In this document: one piece after another, positions 55,263-62,952 of the stretch
Layout: every line of letters begins with the position of its first letter
Numbering within the stretch: the stretch's first letter is position 1
NCBI RefSeq assembly: GCF_905220705.1
Contig: NZ_CAJNAT010000001.1
Coordinates: 620,001-684,000 of the forward strand
Source of the DNA: Paraburkholderia domus
GTDB lineage: Bacteria; Pseudomonadota; Gammaproteobacteria; Burkholderiales; Burkholderiaceae
Reading direction: 5' to 3'
Length of the DNA: 64,000 bases
The notes under the pieces: model-generated
What the model was told of the DNA's origin: nothing
Seen by the model: the letters and a program-made list of their open reading frames with translations, nothing else
Database searches by the model: none
Program-made: the position numbers and the translations under genes

Positions 55263-57020
55263 ATGAAAAATCCCACTCATATCGCGCAACTGCGCGCTCA
55301 GACGTCGCTTCACGGCCTTGCTAGGTTGTTGGGATATGAGCCAAAAGGTCTCGCCTATGTTGTGTATGGTATAGGCGATGCATACAAGTATGTGGACTTT
55401 CCAATTCCCAAGCGGAGCGGTGGCACTCGCATTATCAGCGCGCCGGTCAAATCACTGAAACTGCTCCAGGCACGTGTTTCCACGTTGCTGGGAGCCTGCG
55501 CCGAAGAAATCGAAGTTGAGCGTGGCGGGAAAAATAGATTTTCCCATGGTTTCCGTAAAAATCACTCAATCCTGACGAACGCAACCGTGCATCGTGGGAA
55601 GAGATATGTATTTAATGTCGACCTGCATAATTTCTTTGGCACAGTCCATTTCGGGCGTGTTTCAGGTTTTTTTGCAAAGAACCGACACTTCAAGCTGGAC
55701 CCGGTTGTCGCGCGAATATTGGCGCAGATTGCATGTCATAACAAAGTTCTGCCGCAGGGTAGTCCATGCTCACCCGCCATATCGAATCTCATTGCGCATA
55801 TTCTTGACGTACGGATGGCTCAGCTAGCCGCACGCCATGATTGTTACTATTCGCGATACGCCGATGACCTGACATTTTCGACAAACAGAAAAGAGTTTCC
55901 AGAGTCGATTGCCACGCGAGTTAGCGATTCCAATGAATGGATTGCTGGCAAGTCCTTGCTGAAAATCATAAAGGACTCTCGTTTTGAACTTAACCATAGT
56001 AAAACGAGAATGCAATTTCATAGGTTTCGGCAAGATGTGACGGGGGTCGTCGTCAACAAAAAATTGAATGTTCCGAGCGAATACGTAAGGGACGTTCGGG
56101 CAATGGTTAATTCGTTTGTCAAAACAGGACAATTTACGCTCCGAAAATCATATCGGAACGACGCTGGTGCATGGGTGGTCGAAGAAGTAGCCGGTAACAA
56201 AGTGCAACTTCGCGGCATGCTAAGCTTCATTGACAGTGTGCGAGTTTTTCCACAGAAGAAACTTGCGATGGAAAAAAAGGATAAACGGGAGCAACGAATC
56301 CCGCGAGTAGAATTGAAAGACATGGACGGCGCGTCCCGCACATACCGCCGCTATCTGCAGTACACGCAGTTTTTTAATCCCGAGCTTCCGTTCGTTATAT
56401 GCGAGGGAAAGACGGACAACGTTTATATCAAGTGTGCGTTGCGTCAGCTCGCTGACACGTATCCACAGCTTGTTTCAAAAACCGCTTCGGAAAATAAACT
56501 GTTGCTCAACTTCTTCAACTACACAAAGGTGGCCGACCGAATCTTACACCTGGGGGGCGGCACCGGTGACTTCCAGACGTTCATTGGAAACTATGGTAGT
56601 GAATTTAAAGGATTTAAAAGCAAAGAAAAGAGAAATCCCGTAATTTTGCTTATTGATAACGATGAAGGCACGGCGAAAATATTTTCCAGCGTCAAAACTG
56701 CAACAAAAAGAAAATCTCCGGTCGACGGTAGTGAGCCGTTCTATCACATAGCCGACAATTTCTATGTCGTCGCCATTCCACGGCTGAGTGGAAAATCAAC
56801 GACTATCGAAGACTTCTTCGACCCCACTCTTCTGAAGACGAAGCTCGGCACGAAAGTCTTCAGTGGAAAGGATGGTTTTGACTCGGCAACGGAGTACGGC
56901 AAGCATTATTTTGCTGAATATATCGTAAAGAAGGGGCAGAAGACAATCGACTTTAGCGGATTCCATCCTATCCTGGAACGTCTGGTCGCAGTGCTAACGG
57001 CACACGCCGCTAAACCATAA
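55263..57020 (+). CDS. Retron reverse transcriptase fused to a TOPRIM domain
   Basis: A 585-residue two-domain protein. Residues ~40-330 are a retron-type RT. The retron NAxxH motif is 'NATVH' (106-110), and the first catalytic Asp is D120 in 'FNVDLHNFF'. 'QGSPCSP' is at 165-171, the catalytic 'YADD' at 199-202, and the retron 'VTG' motif at 259-261. Residues ~375-520 are a TOPRIM fold: Glu381 in 'VICEGKTD' and the metal pair D465/D467 in 'LLIDNDEG'. RT-TOPRIM fusion is the architecture of retron Ec67, where the TOPRIM part is the putative toxic effector held in check by msDNA. Codon use is visibly more A/T-ended than in the core genes. The ribosome site is poor. No separate effector gene is needed. 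Confidence 0.92.
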   Translation: MKNPTHIAQLRAQTSLHGLARLLGYEPKGLAYVVYGIGDAYKYVDFPIPKRSGGTRIISAPVKSLKLLQARVSTLLGACAEEIEVERGGKNRFSHGFRKNHSILTNATVHRGKRYVFNVDLHNFFGTVHFGRVSGFFAKNRHFKLDPVVARILAQIACHNKVLPQGSPCSPAISNLIAHILDVRMAQLAARHDCYYSRYADDLTFSTNRKEFPESIATRVSDSNEWIAGKSLLKIIKDSRFELNHSKTRMQFHRFRQDVTGVVVNKKLNVPSEYVRDVRAMVNSFVKTGQFTLRKSYRNDAGAWVVEEVAGNKVQLRGMLSFIDSVRVFPQKKLAMEKKDKREQRIPRVELKDMDGASRTYRRYLQYTQFFNPELPFVICEGKTDNVYIKCALRQLADTYPQLVSKTASENKLLLNFFNYTKVADRILHLGGGTGDFQTFIGNYGSEFKGFKSKEKRNPVILLIDNDEGTAKIFSSVKTATKRKSPVDGSEPFYHIADNFYVVAIPRLSGKSTTIEDFFDPTLLKTKLGTKVFSGKDGFDSATEYGKHYFAEYIVKKGQKTIDFSGFHPILERLVAVLTAHAAKP

Positions 57021-57364
57021 GCCAGCACTCGCCCGAAGACCGCCAGTCACGATGGGTTCGACCGCACCGTTCCATCATTTTCCAGCGGACCGATGCTTTT
57101 CTGTGGCGACATAATGAGATGAGACTCGCTCCGTCGGAACAAACACGTTGCCGTCATCGAATTATGCCGCCACGAGACGTTCGAGCCGCTGATAACTTGC
57201 AGGCGCGCTCCCTTCGCTTCATTATTACTTCGAGCGCCGCGTGATAACCCGATACGTTTCGCCAGATGCTCACTTGATAGGCACATTGTTCCGCCGAGAG
57301 CCGTTGGCTGCCACGAGCTTCCGTCTAGCCCGTTTCCGGCGCCTATCTGCAAAAGTTCTGCAGC
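57021..57364. other. Intergenic region downstream of the retron, no gene seen
   Basis: About 340 bases follow the RT stop. A 101-codon minus-strand frame (57047-57352) has no domain character. No poly-T terminator hairpin was recognised. Confidence 0.35.
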
Positions 57365-57499
57365 CTACTGAACCGACGAAATCAACGCTCTGATTTCCTT
57401 TCGTGCCGTGCGTGACAAGCGTGGCCGCGAGAGTACCAACTCCGCAAGCTCATCGTCCTCACAATAAAAGTAAGCAGCCGGCATTTTACGGACGGACAT
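57365..57499 (-). CDS. Very small possible protein, 44 residues
   Basis: A short frame reading 'MSVRKMPAAYFYCEDDELAE' then a Leu/Arg-rich second half ending 'IRALISSVQ'. The acidic and amphipathic composition looks protein-like, and an in-frame stop lies just upstream. Only a weak AGAG precedes the ATG. It is unrecognised and could be the remnant of a larger gene. Confidence 0.3.
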   Translation of the reverse strand: MSVRKMPAAYFYCEDDELAELVLSRPRLSRTARKEIRALISSVQ

Positions 57500-57595
57500 C
57501 GCTCTGTGTCAGTTGAAGACCAACGACGTCGGGTTTGCAATTTTTTCGTTGCAAATGGGCAAGTCGGCACAGCCGGCGCGTCCGACGTTCGAGTG

Positions 57596-57664
57596 TGTGC
57601 AACTCTGGCACTGCCCAAAGGGCAGCTGTCCACACCCTTGTGGTGTGGGCAGCAGAGTTGTGCA
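57596..57664. other. Structured three-way-junction element
   Basis: An outer stem (57596-57607 with 57653-57664, perfect over CAACTCTG/CAGAGTTG and extended by wobble pairs) encloses two perfect hairpins. One is CTGCCC-AAA-GGGCAG (57611-57625) and the other CCACACC-CTTGT-GGTGTGG (57630-57648). It could be an RNA structure on either strand or a cruciform protein-binding site. No known RNA family is recognised. Confidence 0.5.
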
Positions 57665-57827
57665 TACTGGGTGAATCACAGGGGTTTGACGGAGGACCGC
57701 TCAAAGACAGCTTTATGCCGATAGCGAGACGTTGAATGTGCGTCTGTATATGCGGAATGCACTCCGACCCGCAACTGCATGTCGTCGACAGTGTCGCGTT
57801 CGCAAAGACCACCCGCACCACCCGCGC

Positions 57828-58127
57828 CTACTCGCCCGCGGGCTCAACCGCTTTCTTCTTCCGCCCACCCTTGAGCCGCATTGGCACTTCATCGCGCTCA
57901 GCAAACAACTCGATTTCTTCGACCTCTAGCACAACAGCCAATGCCACAAGCGTGTCGACCATGACGTTCGACTTTCCACGCTCGATTGCGCTGATTTGCG
58001 TGCGGTGCAATCCAGCACGGTCCGCAAGTTGCTCTTGGGACATGCCTTGTTTACCGCGGAACAATCTAAGGTTATTCGCGATTCGCCGACGGGTTTCCGC
58101 CTGCCGCGCGTCAATGCTCTTTGCCAT
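57828..58127 (-). CDS. XRE-family transcriptional regulator
   Basis: A 99-residue Cro/C1-type HTH protein. The five-helix domain covers residues ~14-75 ('IANNLRLFRGKQGMSQEQLA', 'RAGLHRTQISAIERGKSNVM'), and the Lys/Arg-rich tail 'LKGGRKKKAVEP' follows. The size and layout resemble C-type controller proteins of restriction-modification loci and small autoregulators. Two abutting palindromes lie 40-69 bases upstream, at the expected promoter, so autoregulation is likely. No restriction or methylase gene is visible. The ATG at 58127 has no Shine-Dalgarno; an in-frame ATG lies at 58142. Confidence 0.85.
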   Translation of the reverse strand: MAKSIDARQAETRRRIANNLRLFRGKQGMSQEQLADRAGLHRTQISAIERGKSNVMVDTLVALAVVLEVEEIELFAERDEVPMRLKGGRKKKAVEPAGE

Positions 58128-58166
58128 ATGGGGCAGGAGCATCCACTATTGTAGCGGCACAATCTA

Positions 58167-58196
58167 CAGTTTTGAAACTGTCAGTTTATAAACTGG
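58167..58196. promoter_or_regulatory. Two abutting operator palindromes upstream of the XRE gene
   Basis: ACAGTTT-TG-AAACTGT (58167-58182) is followed with no gap by CAGTTTATAAACTG (58183-58196). Both are perfect inverted repeats sharing the half-site CAGTTT/AAACTG. On the minus strand a TACAAT (complement of 58149-58154) may be the -10 box, placing the palindromes at the -35/upstream region. The facing gene at 58359 starts 162 bases away. Confidence 0.6.
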
Positions 58197-58358
58197 CAGT
58201 CTCGACACTACATATTTTTCCCGCTACACTCCGCCCGTTCGTATGCCGCGCTAACGGCGAATGTCAATGTCACGCGTCGGCAGCTAACTTCACTTTCACA
58301 ATCGCTCACCGCGAGGGACTTGCTCGTCCCGCCGCAGGTGGATGACGGAGGATTCTTA

Positions 58359-58997
58359 GTGACTGCTCCTCGAGCACAGCGTCGCACACGGTCGGTCGAG
58401 AACTCGCCAGCGGTGCGCCGACAGGTCAAACTGGTTGAACCGGTGGACACTGAACTTCACCCCCGGCCCCGCTTGTGGATGATGAACGGCGAACAGAGAG
58501 AGCTGTTTTCGCGTTTCCCCCTCTTCTTTCGCGCGATGCATCATCCAGAGTCGTACCCGGCGAACATCTCGCACTTCGGAATTCAGTGCGGCGTTGGTTG
58601 GTATCCAATCATTGAAGTGCTGGCGCGTGACGTTGAATTTGAGCTACGCGCATTGTGGCGCGAGCAACTCCAGTCTCCCGAGAAAATCGCGGACATGGAT
58701 AGAGCACTTCTGTCCGGCCGCGTCCCCTACCCGACGCTTCCCGTTTGCACTGACATCTCGCAGGTCGCAGGCGAACTCAAACTCGTCGTCTTGAATGGGT
58801 ACATGTGTCCGCCCGATGTCTGGACGCGCATTTCGGCGAGCGTCGAAATCGCTGTGGCGACTGCTCGGTGCGTATGTGAGAGCTGCGGCAACCCAGGCAC
58901 GCTCCGAGATGTTTATTGGCATCGCGTCTATTGCGACAAGTGTGTCGACCCCGCCGTCGAATCCGATTGTGCGATATCACCCGGTTCGTCGAGCTAG
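58359..58997 (+). CDS. Accessory-genome protein with Cys-rich C-terminus
   Basis: A 212-residue product of a family often met on phages and islands. The middle reads 'FPLFFRAMHHPESYPANISH' then 'FGIQCGVGWYPIIEVLA', and the end has two Cys pairs 'CESCGNPGTLRDV'...'VYCDKC' that should bind one zinc. The family is recognised by this pattern only; no function is known. GGAGGA lies six bases before the GTG at 58359, and no ATG is suitable, so GTG is the likely start. The N-terminal 35 residues are basic. Confidence 0.7.
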   Translation: MTAPRAQRRTRSVENSPAVRRQVKLVEPVDTELHPRPRLWMMNGEQRELFSRFPLFFRAMHHPESYPANISHFGIQCGVGWYPIIEVLARDVEFELRALWREQLQSPEKIADMDRALLSGRVPYPTLPVCTDISQVAGELKLVVLNGYMCPPDVWTRISASVEIAVATARCVCESCGNPGTLRDVYWHRVYCDKCVDPAVESDCAISPGSSS

Positions 58998-59033
58998 GGC
59001 TGACGCTCGACACCCGTGTCATTTGGACCAGCA

Positions 59034-59373
59034 ATGCAAACCACCACACAGCCGGCTAACGTCCCCGATGATTTTCCGCGTGACGAACCCCCCGGCATCG
59101 TCGCTGGCGCGCAGCCCAAAGTCTGTGCCGTTATGTCCGAAGGCAAGTACGTCGCTGGGCAAACGGCCATTTAACGCGAGGAGCGTTGGAGCATCTTCGA
59201 GGACCTCGCGCACCAACTTGTGCCAAAGGCACTGAAGGATGCGTCGGCTCATCCGGAACAAAGTCAAGACGTCACCCTCGCGCGTGCGCGCCGCAATCGC
59301 ATGCAAGGGATGGGTCTCAGAAGATGAATCGCGTTGGCTTATCGTTTGCCTCCGCGCGTTACTGAATTGGTAA
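59034..59373 (+). pseudogene. Decayed small hypothetical gene (in-frame stop plus frameshift)
   Basis: From the ATG at 59034 the reading 'PRDEPPGIVAGAQPKVCAVM' is that of a common Burkholderia hypothetical family. A TAA at 59172-59174 breaks it. The same frame then continues 'EERWSIFEDLAHQLVPKALK' and shifts by +1 near 59292, most simply one extra C. It resumes as 'AIACKGWVSEDESRWLIVCL' and ends at TAA 59371-59373. The family resemblance is from memory; the two lesions are read directly. A sequencing error could explain the shift but not easily both. Confidence 0.6.
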
Positions 59374-59419
59374 CCGTTTGTGGAATTGCTGCACCTTTCC
59401 CACCTCACCATCCGCTACC

Positions 59420-60295
59420 ATGAACCTAGCATCATCCCCGCCGCCCTCTTCACTCAGCCCACTGGCGTCAGACCTACCGACGCTTGGCCGCCTAATTCGG
59501 AGTTGTAGGCTGCATTGCGAACTGAGCCTCCTCGATGCTGCTGAAATCGTCGATATCGACGTCGCCGAATTGAGCCGCATCGAAGATGGGAAGTCGGCTG
59601 CTACCGAAGCCCTGTTCAAGGTTCTCGCTGGGTTCGGCCAGGAGATGCTTATCATGCAGCGCGATGATGCCAGCGACGCTCTCGCGGCGGTCGGGCATAC
59701 CGTCAACTGGTATGAAGTAATGGAGCGGCGCTATCCTTCCAGAGAACGACCTGTACCGGCTGCCCTCGTTCTTGACTGCACCACTCCGACGCTTTTCGTC
59801 GACTTTGACGGCACGCTGCACGTGGGCCATGCGTATATCGGCGAGGACGATGAAATAACGCTCGACACCGGTCGACCGCTACTGGAATTCGCCCCCCTGC
59901 TCGCCGAGCTTCTGGAGCCCTATCCCGATGTAGAAATCGTGCTCACGACGTCATGGGTGCGACGCTTGCCAGTGGAGCGCGTCATCGAGTACCTGCCACC
60001 GGAACTGCGCCGACGCGTCGTCGGGACCACCCGGGATATCAAACCCCGGTTCAGCTATGTGCTGGACGGCACCGAGCGTACTTATGTCGTCAGCAGCTAC
60101 GTCTATGGAAAGCGACTTAGGCACTGGCTCGCCATCGACGACGCAGTATTCGGCGCGGCACAGTTCGGTCGTGAGCCCGGCGAACTCGTGGACCACATCC
60201 TTCTGCTCGACTCGTCTCGTGGCATCGGCGACAGCAATGCGTTGCAGCGCATCGCGCTGTGGCTTACCGAAGTGCATTCCGCACCACATGGATGA
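59420..60295 (+). CDS. HTH (XRE-like) protein fused to a HAD-like phosphatase domain
   Basis: A 291-residue fusion. Residues ~18-78 form an XRE-like HTH ('LGRLIRSCRLHCELSLLDAA', 'ELSRIEDGKSAATEALFKVL'). Residues ~122-280 form a HAD-type domain with the nucleophile Asp in 'LFVDFDGTLHVGH' (D128, D130), Thr/Ser in 'IVLTTSWVRRL' and the acidic motif 'WLAIDD'. This HAD type is the one found beside RNA-repair proteins. A DNA-binding sensor with phosphatase activity is suggested, not shown. The ATG at 59420 begins the plausible sequence, without a strong ribosome site. It lies in a run of accessory genes. Confidence 0.72.
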   Translation: MNLASSPPPSSLSPLASDLPTLGRLIRSCRLHCELSLLDAAEIVDIDVAELSRIEDGKSAATEALFKVLAGFGQEMLIMQRDDASDALAAVGHTVNWYEVMERRYPSRERPVPAALVLDCTTPTLFVDFDGTLHVGHAYIGEDDEITLDTGRPLLEFAPLLAELLEPYPDVEIVLTTSWVRRLPVERVIEYLPPELRRRVVGTTRDIKPRFSYVLDGTERTYVVSSYVYGKRLRHWLAIDDAVFGAAQFGREPGELVDHILLLDSSRGIGDSNALQRIALWLTEVHSAPHG

Positions 60296-60330
60296 ATCCA
60301 TACGCCGCTAACACATACCGAACATGTCCC

Positions 60331-60513
60331 GTGACCATCGCATATGAACGCACGAAGGCAGTTATCGAGACGTGCGAACTTCTTCAGCTGCTAATGCTCG
60401 ACTTCGGACGTCCATTGTTCGAGTTTCGAGCTTCAACCTACACACGTGACGGAGGCGCTACACATGCTGAGAGTAACAGTCGAATTGTGGCCGGGCGGCC
60501 GCGAGAGCGGTAG
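60331..60513 (+). pseudogene. Possible remnant of a BPSL0761-like small gene
   Basis: From a GTG at 60331 the frame reads 'TIAYERTKAVIETCELLQLL', close to my memory of the N-terminus of the BPSL0761 family of small Burkholderia proteins. The family-like C-terminal part does not follow; the frame runs into the next gene and overlaps it by 50 bases. It may be a truncated or diverged copy. Confidence 0.35.
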
Positions 60514-60913
60514 CCGAGTCTTGGCAACAGCAAAGATTGGCCGAGTTAAGAATGGCGCGCTCGCGGACTACAAGGTCGAACTGCACGAAGACGTGCAGGG
60601 AAAAATAGGCGCTGCGACACTGCACGACTACCCACGCTGCGCTTCGACCATATGGGACCTGATAGCTCGCGCAGTTGCAGTCGCGCTGACTGGGAAGGAG
60701 GAACTACCTCCACGCCCACAACAGCTTGATGTTCCCGTTCACACCTCCGATAACACCACTTATGTGCGCTTCCGGGAGATACCGGAGCCTGCGCGAAGCC
60801 TGTTCAAAAAGCGCATCGAGTTTTCGACACGCCCGTTTATTGACGAGGACCCGGAGCCCATGGACTGTGCTTACGCTTGGGATTGGCGCGATTTTTTGGA
60901 TGGCGGCAGATAG
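60464..60913 (+). CDS. Hypothetical accessory protein, 149 residues
   Basis: GGAGG lies eight bases before the ATG at 60464. The start 'LRVTVELWPGGRESGSRVLA' followed by 'TAKIGRVKNGALADYKVEL' is a pattern I associate with phage and island hypotheticals: two beta hairpins, polar. The C-terminal half ends 'CAYAWDWRDFLDGGR'. No catalytic motif is visible. Same orientation as the HTH-HAD gene, separated by 168 bases. Confidence 0.6.
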   Translation: MLRVTVELWPGGRESGSRVLATAKIGRVKNGALADYKVELHEDVQGKIGAATLHDYPRCASTIWDLIARAVAVALTGKEELPPRPQQLDVPVHTSDNTTYVRFREIPEPARSLFKKRIEFSTRPFIDEDPEPMDCAYAWDWRDFLDGGR

Positions 60914-61338
60914 TGGCGTCAATGACGTCCAAGGCTTGCTAGATTTCTCGCGCTGCCATCGCGACCCATCGAACGTATGTTCAAAGCAGTGCTGGGTCGC
61001 ACTGAAGAGACGCTGCTTCAGGCATCGTCCGAGAAGTTGCGTTTTTTCGCACCTGGGGCCTCCATCCATGACAGTGTCCTCTGCTGCAATGCCCGGCTCG
61101 CTGCGAGCGGGAGCCTATCGATGCTCGCGTCCAAGCTTGATGAATTTCGGCGTGGCAAGGCTGGCGTCCCTGCCCACCCTTTAGAACGGGGAATATGTCT
61201 ATGTCGAACGGGTCTGTCGCTCATCTCCAGAATGAAATGTAGTCCGTACCTCGCGGCCTGAAAGAAGCTGGTTATTGTCGGCAGGCGTCGGACAACGGCC
61301 CCTGTTGCTATCTGTCCCTTGCGGTATCACGTGGTTTC
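60914..61338. other. Region without a supported gene
   Basis: A 94-codon plus-strand frame at 60977-61261 has mixed composition and no ribosome site. I cannot support it as a gene. Near the right end GGTATCA and TGATACC (about 61323-61354) form an imperfect inverted repeat that overlaps the next remnant. Confidence 0.3.
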
Positions 61339-61644
61339 ATCGATTTTGATACCACGCAGTCAAGGCGAATATACGACCACTCATTCGTCGGAGACCGCGC
61401 ATGGTTCCGTTTTGCATTCAAGTGGATGGACCCGCAATCGGGCGAGGCCCGGAGCCGCGCCGGCATACAGTGGTATCGAACGGAGGACGGCAGGCTCGCG
61501 GAAACGTGGATTGCACTTCAACCCCTTGGTTCGGCGTGGCCGGACGCTCCGCAAGCAAGTTGGACGAGCGCGCCCCGCCTCTTCACGTTTGCGGGGCTCG
61601 CCGGCTGGCGAACGCAAGCTGGCCCGGGTTATTCCTCGCCGTAA
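61339..61644 (+). pseudogene. 5'-truncated NTF2-like/SnoaL-like gene remnant
   Basis: The frame reads 'DRAWFRFAFKWMDPQSGEAR' then 'AGIQWYRTEDGRLAETWIAL' and 'PLGSAWPDAPQASWTS', a convincing C-terminal portion of a nuclear-transport-factor-2-like protein. No start codon or N-terminal half precedes it in frame; a TAG closes the frame at 61240. Homology-like sequence ends near 61570, and the frame then runs into the convergent gene. It is the 3' piece of a gene left by deletion. Confidence 0.5.
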
Positions 61645-62789
61645 AGAGGCGGAGCATTGTCGACATCATCCCAGCGACATTCGATAGTCGGGTCCAACCA
61701 ATCGGCAGCCCGACGAATCCAGGCCGCGTCCACGATGTCATCCGAAGACTTCAGCTTCTTCGTATCGAACTCGTTCGCGAGGACGCGCAGCCGGTTCGCA
61801 CGCTCAAGTTTTACTGCCCAGCTCTCAACACGCTTCAACTGCTCCACCGCACGCCGGCGAATCTCCGCCCGTTTCGCCCGTTCGACCGCCTGAGCGGCGA
61901 AGAGCGCCTGCTGCTCACGAGCCATTTCCGCCCGGACCGAATTCCGGATAGTCAGATGTCGAAGCTTGACGACGAACGCTTGAATCTTCGTCTCCAATGA
62001 CGCACTCCGGGTATCAGTGAGGGTGGCGGTCGCGTACTTACTGTCGACTGTGAACGCTGCGAGCTCTAGTTCATTGGTCGGATGGAAAAAACAGCCCGGA
62101 CGGTGGTGGCCGTATCGCAGCCGCTTGTTTTCGGCCTGCTGCTCCTGCGTGAGCGGAACGGTTTCCTGTCGGGCACGCTCTCTCACACGGAAGGTCAGTT
62201 TGGCATCCAGGATGGTGACGTGTGCGGGCTGACTCTCTTTGTCGCCCTGAGACAGCCGGTATCCCGCTGCAGACAGTGTTTCGAACAGGAGATTCAGCAG
62301 CAGAAGAACGCGCTGGACATTCTGCGGTGACACCGCGATACGCATGAGCCCGGCCCCATCGCAGTATGGCCAGTCACGTGAATCGCGTGGCTTCCCGCTC
62401 AGCTTCTTCTCAATCCTTCTGACGAGCGGAAGGCACTCTTCAATCGATTTGCGCAGCTCAACGGCCGGCACCTGGGGCGCATCGGCTTCGTCTTCGTCGA
62501 TGCGGGCTTGCGCCCGCCGGGCAAGGTCGTCGTCGCGCTCATCTCTGTAGACCGTGCGGCGGTAACTCGTCGCCCCCTTTGAAGCCGGCAACGCGGGCTT
62601 TTCCACGGTCTTGCCGGCAGCGAGTTTTGCCCAGTGCCCCACAGGTGGAACCGGAATGTCCAGGCCTACGCATATCTTCCGCAGCCCGACATCCGAGATG
62701 CCGTACCTTTTCGACACCTTGGTGACGGGTTCCGCCCAGACTTCCTCGTAGAGTTTCTGGCGGTCAAAGTCCTGATGAACGCGGGGCAT
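61629..62789 (-). CDS. Conserved hypothetical protein with N-terminal HTH-like module
   Basis: A 386-residue product. Residues ~5-55 read 'DRQKLYEEVWAEPVTKVSKR' and 'YGISDVGLRKICVGLDIPVP', then 'PVGHWAKLAAGK'. I know this block from many accessory-region hypotheticals and read it as an HTH-like module. The remainder is charged with long helical Arg/Glu runs near 280-345 ('AQAVERAKRAEIRRRAVEQL'), likely coiled coil. No catalytic motif is seen. The ATG at 62789 has GGAG upstream. Function unknown. Confidence 0.7.
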   Translation of the reverse strand: MPRVHQDFDRQKLYEEVWAEPVTKVSKRYGISDVGLRKICVGLDIPVPPVGHWAKLAAGKTVEKPALPASKGATSYRRTVYRDERDDDLARRAQARIDEDEADAPQVPAVELRKSIEECLPLVRRIEKKLSGKPRDSRDWPYCDGAGLMRIAVSPQNVQRVLLLLNLLFETLSAAGYRLSQGDKESQPAHVTILDAKLTFRVRERARQETVPLTQEQQAENKRLRYGHHRPGCFFHPTNELELAAFTVDSKYATATLTDTRSASLETKIQAFVVKLRHLTIRNSVRAEMAREQQALFAAQAVERAKRAEIRRRAVEQLKRVESWAVKLERANRLRVLANEFDTKKLKSSDDIVDAAWIRRAADWLDPTIECRWDDVDNAPPLYGEE

Positions 62790-62952
62790 ACAGGCCACTC
62801 CGTATTCGAACGAAAAAAGCCGAAGCGCGGAAGGCACCGCCCGGCAAAGCAACATTGCTTGTGCACGCTTCGCGCCAACCTGTTTTGGCTTAGAGAGTCT
62901 TCAGTGGCGAACAACTGCAAGAGCGCGGCGTACAGATGAAGTGAACAGAGCA

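Noticed and set aside
57486..57821. 111-codon minus-strand frame across the structured element
   Set aside because: Cys/Thr/His-rich without domain pattern; the hairpins explain the sequence better.
59019..59411. 130-codon minus-strand frame
   Set aside because: It is the antisense of the decayed plus-strand gene whose protein blocks are recognisable.
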